From contig JAUXDF010000192.1 of the NCBI GenBank assembly GCA_030618505.1, positions 1 through 6,431 of the forward strand: a DNA stretch of 6,431 nucleotides, written 5' to 3'. A program made the translations under genes and the position numbers. The notes beneath the pieces were generated by a model. It saw only the letters and a program-made list of their open reading frames with translations, was not told the DNA's origin and searched no databases. Below are positions 1-5,602 of this stretch, one piece after another. The stretch comes from Spongiibacteraceae bacterium. GTDB taxonomy: Bacteria; Pseudomonadota; Gammaproteobacteria; Pseudomonadales; PIVM01. How positions within the stretch are numbered: the stretch's first letter is position 1; each line of letters begins with the position of its first letter.

Positions 1-906
1 AGCTGGAGTAAAACACCCGATCAACTGCAGGTGGGCGAATCAATTACCCGCACCGTTAAAATGACTGCTATTGGATTAATGGCCGAACAGTTGCCACCGA
101 TCAGCACGCTCTCCCCCCCCGGCGTTAAAACCTATCCAGACCAGCCACAAACACAAAACCAGCCTTCAAATTCGGGCATGGTAAGTTCACGCATTGAATC
201 CACTGCCATTTTACCGATCCAGGCAGGAATCATAGAACTGCCCGCAGTAAAAGTAGCCTGGTGGGATACAAACACCGACAGCCTCAAAATCGCCAGTTTG
301 CCGGCAAGAACCATCCAGGTTGCCAGCAATCCAGACTCCCAAGTAGCAAGCACAGCCAAGCTGTCCCACGAACCGACTCAGCCAGGCAACGGAAGTCCGG
401 CGACCGAACAACCAACGACAACTGCAGCGGATAACAAACTGGTATCAATTTTATCCTTGTTATCAATCCTCTTAACCATCGCTTGGATAATCACGCTAAT
501 TTTGTATTGGCGTTTGCTTAAGAAGCTGCACAGCACAAATGCCAGCCATGAAAACAAAACCGCCGTGACTGACAGTAATAATGAAAAGAAAGCCTTTCGA
601 GCACTCAAGCGGTCCTGCCAGCAAAACAACCCCCTTCAAGCCAGATCGGCCCTGCTGCTTTGGGCAAACTCTTACTGGAACGAGAAAAGCATCCGCACAT
701 TGGAGAACATTACTCAGCTCGCCGCTGACGAGACGCTCAATCAAATCATGCAGGAATTGGAGCAAACTCTTTACAGCACCGAGCAAGGGAAAAACTGGAA
801 TGGAGAAAAGTTACTAGCGTTAATTAGCGAGAGAAGAAAACAGCCATCAGGAAGCGCGGCAGATAATACCCAAGCCTCTCAACTTCAGCCACTCTACCCG
901 ATATAA
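1..906 (+). CDS. batD: BatD family protein, C-terminal part (5' end outside window)
   Basis: The frame is open from base 1, so the true start lies upstream; 301 residues are visible. BatD proteins are membrane-anchored periplasmic proteins of the Bat (Bacteroides aerotolerance) operon, which usually also encodes a MoxR ATPase and von Willebrand-type BatA/BatB proteins; their exact job is unclear. The fragment shows typical BatD segments: VGESITRTVKMTAIG followed by AEQLPPI, a PPGVKTYPDQP motif, then ILPIQAGIIELPAVKVAWWD and a LPARTIQV strand end. A Thr/Pro/Gln-rich linker leads to one transmembrane helix at about visible residues 146-173, ending in basic WRLLKK. A cytoplasmic helical tail with ALLLWANSYW follows. 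The GTG at 31 is internal, because conserved BatD sequence precedes and spans it. No terminator with a T-run is seen after the TAA, only a hairpin repeat. The last gene of a bat operon would fit this position. Confidence 0.85.
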   Translation, partial: SWSKTPDQLQVGESITRTVKMTAIGLMAEQLPPISTLSPPGVKTYPDQPQTQNQPSNSGMVSSRIESTAILPIQAGIIELPAVKVAWWDTNTDSLKIASLPARTIQVASNPDSQVASTAKLSHEPTQPGNGSPATEQPTTTAADNKLVSILSLLSILLTIAWIITLILYWRLLKKLHSTNASHENKTAVTDSNNEKKAFRALKRSCQQNNPLQARSALLLWANSYWNEKSIRTLENITQLAADETLNQIMQELEQTLYSTEQGKNWNGEKLLALISERRKQPSGSAADNTQASQLQPLYPI

Positions 907-940
907 ATTTTGTTAACCATCGGATGTCATTAGAGACACA

Positions 941-1033
941 CCGCGTAGTGCTTTGGGAAAAAGCTTGCAAAATACTGGAATGGCGCTGATCAATCCCTTG
1001 GTTTCGCAAGCTCATGCCCAAAGCGCTACGCGG
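941..1033. repeat. 93-nt imperfect palindrome, REP/MITE-like hairpin
   Basis: Outer arms at 941-957 and 1017-1033 are 17 nt each and pair at all positions, 16 as Watson-Crick pairs and one as G-T. After a 4x4 internal loop, a second 7-bp stem pairs 962-968 (AGCTTGC) with 1006-1012 (GCAAGCT). A single mismatch then leads to three more A-T pairs. The centre of about 29 nt is unpaired. The element lies just after batD and before the converging lipoprotein gene. There is no T-run on either side, so it is not a standard intrinsic terminator. The long GC-rich arms resemble REP or small non-autonomous palindromic elements of gammaproteobacteria; that class is inferred, since only one copy is visible. 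Confidence 0.6.
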
Positions 1034-1137
1034 GGCACCCTGATCACGGCTACAAATAAAAGTTTCTTTTTAACTTCATGGCACCCACGACAGCAAGAAA
1101 AGTAAAAAAGATCTCCAATGATACACAGGGCATTTCC

Positions 1138-1542
1138 CTATTCCATGCATTCACATTTACCTGTTGAAAGCTCACACGTTAAAATACATTCTGTTGCGAG
1201 CGCAGTGGGCTCAAGCTTCTCGCCAAGGGGAAGCTTGAGTCCCAAATTACACTTGCTCTGATACTCCAACCAATGCAGAGTATTACCTGTTAAAACAATA
1301 CTCCCCGAAACAACAAAACTACCAACGGGTACAATTACAAAGGGTATCAACAGGCATGCCTCGTTATTGCAACCCATCGTCCCGACCTCATTCATATACA
1401 CCTTAACCTTAAGATCCAGGCTTCTCGTTTTAAGCTCACATTGTTCCGCCAGCTCTTGATCCTCTGACTCTACGGGAAAGAATGCGCATGATTGAACAAA
1501 GATTAAAGCTAGCACAAGAAAATATTGGCATACTGTTCGCAT
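1138..1542 (-). CDS. Cysteine-rich predicted lipoprotein, function unknown
   Basis: This 134-residue protein begins with MRT and a hydrophobic stretch (FLVLALIFVQSC). It fits a lipoprotein signal peptide with the lipid-bearing cysteine at residue 19; the lipobox V-Q-S-C is loose but acceptable. The mature part holds eight more cysteines, at 35, 58, 63, 98, 119, 123, 130 and 132, so disulfides in the periplasm are likely. A central hydrophobic segment at about 64-85 (IPFVIVPVGSFVVSGSIVL) is followed by GNTLHWLEYQSKC. That arrangement recalls uncharacterised gammaproteobacterial lipoproteins of similar size, but I know no function. The ATG is preceded by a weak AGG eight bases upstream. The gene is third in a row of three small - strand genes and converges on batD. 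Its TAG lies 105 nt from the hairpin repeat. Confidence 0.7.
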   Translation of the reverse strand: MRTVCQYFLVLALIFVQSCAFFPVESEDQELAEQCELKTRSLDLKVKVYMNEVGTMGCNNEACLLIPFVIVPVGSFVVSGSIVLTGNTLHWLEYQSKCNLGLKLPLGEKLEPTALATECILTCELSTGKCECME

Positions 1543-1614
1543 ATTGTTTACCTAGCCTGAACTAAAGAACACCTGACTATACCTCCCCGTTTTTCCTGTT
1601 TTTTTCTGGGAGGC

Positions 1615-1854
1615 TTAAAATTTCCAGTACAAAAGACCAAAAATAAAGGTCATTAAAAATGCCTGTATCTTGCCTTCAGGTTTTTTATCGATCACATCTC
1701 GATAAAAAACATACTCCCCTGTATGAGCTACTGCCAAAAATAATCCCACCAGGTATAACGTTGTCGCAAGCCAGGAAGGAAAGGCAACAAAGGGATTAAT
1801 CACAACTAACATCCATACTATGATGGTCGCAATTTTTGCTAAATATAAATTCAT
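1615..1854 (-). CDS. DUF1145 family small membrane protein
   Basis: This 79-residue hydrophobic protein has helices at about residues 7-25 (ATIIVWMLVVINPFVAF) and 29-46 (LATTLYLVGLFLAVAHTGEY region), and a third hydrophobic stretch at the C-terminus (FLMTFIFGLLYWKF). The order is helix, NPFVAFPS turn, helix with a conserved-looking H-x-x-E-Y, then a basic loop and a last helix. This matches the DUF1145 family of inner-membrane proteins (E. coli YhhL type), whose role is unknown. The start ATG has AGGA ten bases upstream. The gene lies 103 nt downstream of the GDCCVxC gene and 72 nt upstream of the lipoprotein gene, all on the - strand. The family call rests on length, topology and the VFYRDVIDKKPEG loop. 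Confidence 0.65.
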   Translation of the reverse strand: MNLYLAKIATIIVWMLVVINPFVAFPSWLATTLYLVGLFLAVAHTGEYVFYRDVIDKKPEGKIQAFLMTFIFGLLYWKF

Positions 1855-1957
1855 GCAGTCTAATTCCTGAGTTTTTTAATATTATAGTGAGCCACCTGTC
1901 TCCAACTATACCCCCTAAGAGTGACAAGCAGCTACTCATTTGCGTGTTCTGCTAAAT

Positions 1958-2179
1958 TCAAGAACTACAGCAGGATTTGTCACCAAGCTGCATCGGAGGG
2001 CAGGGAAAGGTCCCATATGAGCAATAAACACAGCAATCACCCCGCTTGGGTTTAAGAACAGCTTTGCAGTGTGTACACTCATAAAACCATTGGCATGCAT
2101 CTGTCGGCATCGTTTCAATTTTCTTAAAACCACACTCAGGACACCTTAACTCGGATTGTAAAATAACTTCAGTGCTCAT
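1958..2179 (-). CDS. GDCCVxC domain-containing small Cys-rich protein
   Basis: This 73-residue protein has 11 cysteines. The N-terminal half has two CxxC pairs: CPEC at residues 13-16 and CTHC at 35-38, a zinc-ribbon-like layout. Between them lies the MPTDACQWFYEC segment typical of the family. The name motif GDCCVYCSYG is at 47-56, followed by FPCPPMQ and a terminal CC at 70-71. Members of this family occur widely in Proteobacteria, some as selenoproteins with Sec in a Cys position. Redox or metal handling is the usual guess and is not proven. This copy appears to be the all-Cys form. The ATG is preceded by a good AAGGA with a 5-nt spacer. It is the first of three small - strand genes, with a candidate promoter upstream. 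No signal peptide is visible, so the protein is probably cytoplasmic. Confidence 0.85.
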   Translation of the reverse strand: MSTEVILQSELRCPECGFKKIETMPTDACQWFYECTHCKAVLKPKRGDCCVYCSYGTFPCPPMQLGDKSCCSS

Positions 2180-2219
2180 CTATCCTTACCTTGTTTTTGA
2201 GTTTTACCAACAGAGGAGT

Positions 2220-2247
2220 ATCCTACATTGGTCGTGGCTTGTGTTAA
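2220..2247 (-). promoter_or_regulatory. Possible sigma70 promoter of the GDCCVxC gene
   Basis: On the - strand, TTAACA (2247-2242, five of six to consensus) is followed after 16 nt by TAGGAT (2225-2220, four of six). This would start RNA near 2213 and leave a leader of about 34 nt before the ATG at 2179. The position and spacing are right, but the -10 box is weak. Confidence 0.3.
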
Positions 2248-2584
2248 CTGGGGCTACCCATGAGTAATATTCGGGCACCTAAAACAGCGCTTACCGCTGC
2301 CTCAGAGAGTAACCAGATTGAATAGAGTAAAGCAGGCAAAAAAGAGCGGAGCCACAAAATATAATAACTAAAGTGATGGCTTGAAACTTTTCAATTTGAT
2401 TATTGCTCTGCTGGCATAAGAAAAGTTTAGTTCAACCAGCAACCCTTGGATAAGTCATTCAGTTATAATATAAAACAGCTTATGCGAATATGGCCTCCGA
2501 AAAAACCACGCTAATAACCAAAAGTCAAATACGCATGATTGACTCGACGCAGAAAACAGGTGAAAACGTCCAGTAAAAATTAAG

Positions 2585-2613
2585 TTGGCCGCAATACCAG
2601 AGTGCTCTACACT
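2585..2613 (+). promoter_or_regulatory. Possible sigma70 promoter of the OmpA-family gene
   Basis: TTGGCC (2585-2590, four of six) and TACACT (2608-2613, four of six) are spaced by 17 nt. RNA would start near 2620, giving a leader of about 53 nt. An alternative farther upstream is TTGGAT at 2446-2451, then 17 nt, then TATAAA at 2469-2474; it has the better -10 box but implies a leader of almost 200 nt. Neither is strong enough to be certain. Confidence 0.3.
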
Positions 2614-2660
2614 CACATGATTATTTGCAATAAAAGAGTATCCAGAAGATTGATTAAGAT

Positions 2661-2666
2661 AAGGAG
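2661..2666 (+). promoter_or_regulatory. Ribosome binding site fixing a GTG start
   Basis: AAGGAG lies six bases before GTG at 2673. It is the strongest Shine-Dalgarno site in the area. The GTG is directly followed by a basic and then hydrophobic signal peptide, so this rare start codon is well supported. Confidence 0.8.
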
Positions 2667-2672
2667 AATTCC

Positions 2673-3941
2673 GTGACTCGCCGATATATCCAGGCATTAA
2701 TAATTATCGCTTTTCTGTCATCCCGACCCTTGTGTGCACTGGATGCACTTAGTTTGGAAAGCCTGGAAATCTCGCCAGGACTGGGTTATTACCTGTTTGA
2801 TGGCGAAAGAGACTTTAACGATACAGCCTATGGCCGCATTGGTTTTGGGCTCTACCTGTCTCCGGCCATTGCGTTTGAGCTTGGCTACTCCAGCCTGCAG
2901 AGCGAACATAAATATATTAAAGAGATTGACGATATCGACGTTCAATTATTCCACTTTGACGCCTATTATTATTTTCGCTCAGACAAGCGAATTCAGCCCT
3001 ATATCAGCACCGGTATAAACAGTTATTCTGAGGAGCTAAGCGGTAACAAAAGCGATGAAACCCTGCTTAATCTCGCAGGGGGGGTGAAGTATATTATGAC
3101 ACCCAACTGGTCAATACGCTCTGACTTGCGTGCTTTTTTTAGCGATGATGAAAATCGCATCGATTCTGCAATATCCTTTGCACTGAACTACCGCTTTGGC
3201 CGTGGCCTCACCCAGCAATTTGATCTTGATTCGGATGGTGTAACCGATGATAAAGACCGTTGCCTGGCCACGTCCAGCGGAATTAATGTGGACGATATAG
3301 GCTGCCCACTTGACAGCGACAAAGACGCTATAAGCGACCATAAAGATCATTGTAAAAACACACCGGAGAGCGTTGCAGTTGACCCCAATGGCTGCCCCTT
3401 CGACAGCGACCGCGATAATGTTGCAGATTATCTCGATCAGTGCCCAAACACTCCCGAACACCTGAAAACAGATGCTACAGGCTGCCCGGTTGACGATGAT
3501 CTTGACGGTATTTTAAATAACAAAGACCAATGCCCTGACACCAAGCCTGGTGCCAAAGTCGACAAACGAGGCTGCTACCTTCCACTGGTTAAAAAAGTGA
3601 GCCTCAGCTTAAGCATAAGCTTCGATAACAATTCATCGCAAACAAAACCTGAACATCATAAGGAGCTTGAACAGGTAGCGGAGTATATGAATAAATACCC
3701 ACAAGCCATAGTGACGATTGAAGGGCATTCGGACAGCATTGGCGATGCCGCTTACAATAAATCAATTTCGCAAAAGCGTGCGGATAATATCGCCAGAATG
3801 CTAGTCAAAGACTTTAATATCGAAGCATTTAGAGTTAAGTCCGTCGGCTACGGGGAGGAATATCCCATCACCAGTAACGAGACAAGAGCCGGGCGACAGA
3901 AAAACCGAAGGGTTGTCGCTATTGTTAGCGCGTCAAATTAG
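2673..3941 (+). CDS. OmpA family outer-membrane protein with TSP3-type calcium-binding repeats
   Basis: This 422-residue protein is predicted to sit in the outer membrane and hold it to the peptidoglycan. Residues 1-22 form a signal peptide (MTRRY, hydrophobic core, cleavage after PLCA). Residues of about 23-180 form an OmpA-like beta-barrel with alternating aromatic strands (GLGYYLFDG, FDAYYYFRS), ending in SFALNYRFG. From residue 184 to 301 there are four repeats of about 30 residues. Each opens with an acidic D-x-D-x-D type loop and carries two cysteines, as in thrombospondin type 3 repeats that bind calcium. Residues of about 306-422 are the OmpA C-terminal domain: IEGHSDS with D354 and SQKRA with R369, spaced 15 residues apart like the diaminopimelate-binding Asp/Arg pair of known OmpA proteins, and a final GRQKNRRV. 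The gene stands alone, with a GTG start and a strong ribosome binding site. It is complete and not obviously damaged. Confidence 0.93.
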   Translation: MTRRYIQALIIIAFLSSRPLCALDALSLESLEISPGLGYYLFDGERDFNDTAYGRIGFGLYLSPAIAFELGYSSLQSEHKYIKEIDDIDVQLFHFDAYYYFRSDKRIQPYISTGINSYSEELSGNKSDETLLNLAGGVKYIMTPNWSIRSDLRAFFSDDENRIDSAISFALNYRFGRGLTQQFDLDSDGVTDDKDRCLATSSGINVDDIGCPLDSDKDAISDHKDHCKNTPESVAVDPNGCPFDSDRDNVADYLDQCPNTPEHLKTDATGCPVDDDLDGILNNKDQCPDTKPGAKVDKRGCYLPLVKKVSLSLSISFDNNSSQTKPEHHKELEQVAEYMNKYPQAIVTIEGHSDSIGDAAYNKSISQKRADNIARMLVKDFNIEAFRVKSVGYGEEYPITSNETRAGRQKNRRVVAIVSASN

Positions 3942-4274
3942 CCACTGCTGCCAGGAGTCTGTCGGGTTTAACTCATTGCGAAGAAAATCAACCCCGCGAT
4001 ACTTCAAGCATCCGATAGAAAAATAACGCCAAAGCGGAGCGCTCTCAGGAGATGCATAGCAGAATCATTCATGAAACCCTGGTAATGGTTATCACCCCGC
4101 TAATGTCGCGGAGCCTGGCTTAGCGAGTACACATAACAGCAATCCGCAGCTCTGGTTTTAGCATGCAGGCCTTCAATTTTCCCATGGAAAATTTCTAAAG
4201 TTAATGGCATTGTTGTACCAAAATCGGAAGTTCCCTACATCTCAGCTCTAGAGCCAGTGATCACTATTTTCTGA
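3942..4274. other. Gene-free stretch with small palindromes
   Basis: I find no intact gene here. A + strand frame running out of the OmpA gene region ends at TAA 4024-4026; its last residues, NSLRRKSTPRYFKHPIEK, have the look of a real C-terminus, but I cannot assign them. A perfect 8-bp stem with a 3-nt loop lies at 4175-4193 (AATTTTCC / GGAAAATT). A 6-bp stem CGCTAA/TTAGCG with a 16-nt loop lies at 4098-4125. No terminator with a T-run is visible for the OmpA-family gene. The area joins directly to a truncated regulator remnant, so it is probably decayed DNA. Confidence 0.45.
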
Positions 4275-4628
4275 GGAACAACATTTAGCTTACATTCACA
4301 AAAACACTATATCCTGCCAGAAAAACTGCCCGGAAATAAAGTCACAATTCGGTTTCAATTTACTGATGTTAAAACTAACCCAGATTGGTGGGTACTTGTA
4401 AATGGGGATATTGTTGATATATGCACAAATGATCCGTGTCGGGAAGTGGATGTGTATTTTACATGTACTGTGAAATGCTTATCCAATATATGGATGGGAG
4501 AAACATCCTACCGTAAAGAAATTCGTGCAGGTAATCTAAAGCTGGTTGGTCATAAAACATTTACTAAAGATGTTACCGCTTGGATGTCAAACTGTATGTT
4601 TGCAAAATCTGCCCCTCTAACTAAATAA
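4275..4628 (+). pseudogene. Orphan C-terminal SCP2-like domain of an HxlR-type transcriptional regulator
   Basis: The frame is open for 117 codons from just after a TGA at 4272-4274 to TAA at 4626-4628, with no ATG or good start near its beginning. The reading is LPEKLPGNKVTIRFQFTD, then DWWVLVNGDIVDICTNDP, DVYFTC, SNIWMGETSYRKEIRAG and NLKLVG. This matches the sterol-carrier-like (SCP2) domain found at the C-terminus of a group of HxlR winged-helix regulators of about 220 residues. The N-terminal DNA-binding half is missing, and I see no trace of it in the 330 nt upstream. Internal GTG 4446 would give only 60 residues and would cut the domain in half. The domain frame itself is undamaged, so decay of the front half may be recent. 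A free-standing short domain protein using a non-standard start is possible but less likely. Confidence 0.6.
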
Positions 4629-4661
4629 GAGTACAAGCGTAACCTGTTCCGCCGCTAGGGC

Positions 4662-4695
4662 AAAAAATTCCCGTTGGCTTCGGAGCCTGGAACGG
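4662..4695 (-). terminator. Intrinsic terminator on the - strand
   Basis: On the - strand the hairpin pairs CCGTT (4695-4691) with AACGG (4675-4671) and GGCT with AGCC, around a CCGA loop and with a 3-nt bulge (CCA). Three bases later comes a run of six T (4667-4662). It lies 22 nt after the stop of the - strand coding relic at 4718-4834, where a terminator of that gene would be expected. On the + strand there is no T-run after the stem, so it does not serve the HxlR remnant. Confidence 0.6.
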
Positions 4696-4717
4696 CTGCA
4701 CTTGAGAGAGAAGCAGG

Positions 4718-4834
4718 CTACCCTCCTCTTTCTTGCTTATTTTTCAGCTGAATTCCCGCAATTTCCACAAAGCCGTCATTAGTCAGCAGAGAACCATCGC
4801 TCAAGCTACGTAAAAAACGGACATTGTACTCGCC
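4718..4834 (-). pseudogene. 3' end relic of an unidentified - strand gene
   Basis: A 38-codon frame reads GEYNVRFLRSLSDGSLL, then TNDGFVEIAGIQLKN, and ends with TAG at 4718-4720. It follows directly after an in-frame TAA and has no start codon of its own. The alternating beta-strand-like pattern and the terminator 22 nt downstream suggest the last strands of a once longer protein, perhaps an exported beta-sandwich domain. I do not recognise the family. The 5' part is absent; the frame stops where the vapBC control region begins. A chance open frame remains possible, since it is short. Confidence 0.3.
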
Positions 4835-4886
4835 TTATAAAAGCTAATTACAACCGTTTAAATAACGCCGCATACCCAAAGCTCCA

Positions 4887-4915
4887 CTAGGGATATACCA
4901 TTGACATATCCCTAG
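4887..4915. promoter_or_regulatory. Perfect inverted repeat, likely VapBC operator
   Basis: CTAGGGATAT (4887-4896) and ATATCCCTAG (4906-4915) are exact reverse complements of 10 bp, separated by 9 nt. The right arm begins at the last base of the -35 box, which lies in the spacer, so a bound protein would block RNA polymerase. VapB-VapC complexes usually repress their own operon by binding such repeats through the antitoxin's AbrB-type domain. Binding here is inferred from position and symmetry. Confidence 0.75.
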
Positions 4916-4928
4916 CAATGACTATAAT
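4901..4928 (+). promoter_or_regulatory. Consensus sigma70 promoter of vapBC
   Basis: TTGACA (4901-4906) and TATAAT (4923-4928) both match the sigma70 consensus at all six positions, with 16 nt between them. RNA would start near 4935, about 30 nt before the vapB ATG. The -35 box sits inside the inverted repeat, so this strong promoter is probably kept down by autorepression. Confidence 0.85.
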
Positions 4929-4951
4929 TGAACCATTGAGATTATACCTTT

Positions 4952-4957
4952 GGAGGG
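4952..4957 (+). promoter_or_regulatory. Ribosome binding site setting the vapB start
   Basis: GGAGGG lies seven bases before ATG 4965. A TTG at 4950 is in frame but overlaps this site, so it cannot be the start it serves. The ATG also gives the normal antitoxin beginning, METASVFKSNKSQAVRLP. Confidence 0.85.
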
Positions 4958-4964
4958 CTTAATT

Positions 4965-5195
4965 ATGGAAACCGCCAGCGTATTCAAAAGCAACAAGAGT
5001 CAAGCTGTAAGACTACCCAAACCTGTTGCCCTACCCGACTCAGTAAAAAAGGTAGATATTATTCCCTTGGGTAGAGCTCGGCTAATTGTCCCTGCCGGCG
5101 AAGCTTGGGATAGTTGGTTTAACGGAGAAGGCGTCACCTCGGATTTTATGTCTGATCGAGAACAGCCTACCGAGCAAAATAGGGAAAACCTTTAA
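4965..5195 (+). CDS. vapB: VapB-type antitoxin (AbrB/VagC fold)
   Basis: This 76-residue antitoxin is expected to bind and neutralise the VapC nuclease and to repress the operon as a DNA-binding dimer. The N-terminus, METASVFKSNKSQAVRLPK, is the swapped-hairpin AbrB-like domain typical of VagC/VapB (COG4456 type). A second strand segment follows (VDIIPLGRARLIVPAGEAWDSWF). The C-terminal part contains SDFMSDREQP and is rich in acidic and polar residues; such tails wrap into the VapC active site. The length is usual for the family. Its TAA shares one base with the ATG of vapC (TAATG), so the two are translationally coupled. It sits behind a near-perfect promoter with an inverted-repeat operator. 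The gene looks intact. Confidence 0.93.
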   Translation: METASVFKSNKSQAVRLPKPVALPDSVKKVDIIPLGRARLIVPAGEAWDSWFNGEGVTSDFMSDREQPTEQNRENL

Positions 5196-5596
5196 TGCTC
5201 AAGTACATGCTCGATACCAATATCATCATTTACACCATAAAAAACAAACCCACGGAGGTTCGTAATGCTTTTAAAAAACATTATGGGCAAATGTGTATTT
5301 CCAGCATAACTCTGATGGAGTTAATTTACGGTTGTGAAAAATCATCTAACCCAGAAAAAAATCTTCTGGATGTCGAGGGATTATCCGCGCGACTAGATGT
5401 ACTCCCCTACGAAGAAATAGCTGCAACTCATACCGGGCAAATAAGAGCAGAACTAGCTAAACAAGGAAAGCCAATCGGCCCCTATGATCACATGATTGCA
5501 GGCCATGCACGCTCAAAAGGATTAATTTTGGTAACAAACAACGACAAAGAGTTTCGCAGAGTTGATGGTTTACGTATTGAAAACTGGGTGAGTTAA
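5195..5596 (+). CDS. vapC: VapC-type toxin, PIN-domain ribonuclease
   Basis: This 133-residue toxin belongs to the PIN-domain family of metal-dependent RNases that stop translation by cutting RNA, in known cases often initiator tRNA or the sarcin-ricin loop of 23S rRNA. The acidic active-site set is complete: D7 in MLDTNI, E42 in TLMELIYG, D98 in GPYDHMIAGHA and D117 in VTNNDKEF. The order, spacing and the N-terminal YMLDTNIIIY strand are standard, as is the C-terminal RIENW. Length is normal for VapC. The start overlaps the vapB stop by one base. With all four acids present and a matched antitoxin upstream, the toxin is likely active. The RNA target cannot be read from the sequence. No clear terminator follows; the next stretch is a truncated gene. 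Confidence 0.95.
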   Translation: MLKYMLDTNIIIYTIKNKPTEVRNAFKKHYGQMCISSITLMELIYGCEKSSNPEKNLLDVEGLSARLDVLPYEEIAATHTGQIRAELAKQGKPIGPYDHMIAGHARSKGLILVTNNDKEFRRVDGLRIENWVS

Positions 5597-5602
5597 AAAT
5601 AA

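Larger units (their letters stand above)
2180..2672. other. Intergenic region between divergent genes
   Basis: This 493-nt stretch separates the - strand GDCCVxC gene from the + strand OmpA-family gene. I see no convincing gene in it. The longest open frame (- strand, 2455-2697) has no family-like motifs and runs into the start of the OmpA-family gene. A short stem CAGCG/CGCTG with a 5-nt loop sits at 2285-2299; on the - strand it is followed by TTTT, too weak to call a terminator. The region probably carries the promoters of both flanking genes. Confidence 0.6.

Noticed and set aside
1582..1613. Inverted repeat CCTCCC/GGGAGG after the DUF1145 gene as a terminator
   Set aside because: Only six pairs around a 20-nt loop, and no T-run follows on the - strand.
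1958..1960. TGA stop of the GDCCVxC gene read as selenocysteine, since the family has selenoproteins
   Set aside because: The TGA follows the natural CCSS end and only one codon separates it from TAG. The motif positions already hold Cys, and I saw no clear SECIS-like hairpin after it.
2446..2474. TTGGAT-17-TATAAA as the main OmpA-family gene promoter
   Set aside because: The -35 box matches at three positions only and the leader would be almost 200 nt. Kept as an alternative in the promoter entry.
2734..3018. 94-codon + strand frame inside the OmpA-family gene
   Set aside because: Out of frame with a well-supported gene, with no motifs and no ribosome binding site.
4109..4690. CGGAGCCTGG at 4109-4118 and 4681-4690 as direct repeats flanking the HxlR remnant
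   Set aside because: Only ten bases, no terminal inverted repeats or transposase with them, and one copy is part of the - strand terminator stem.
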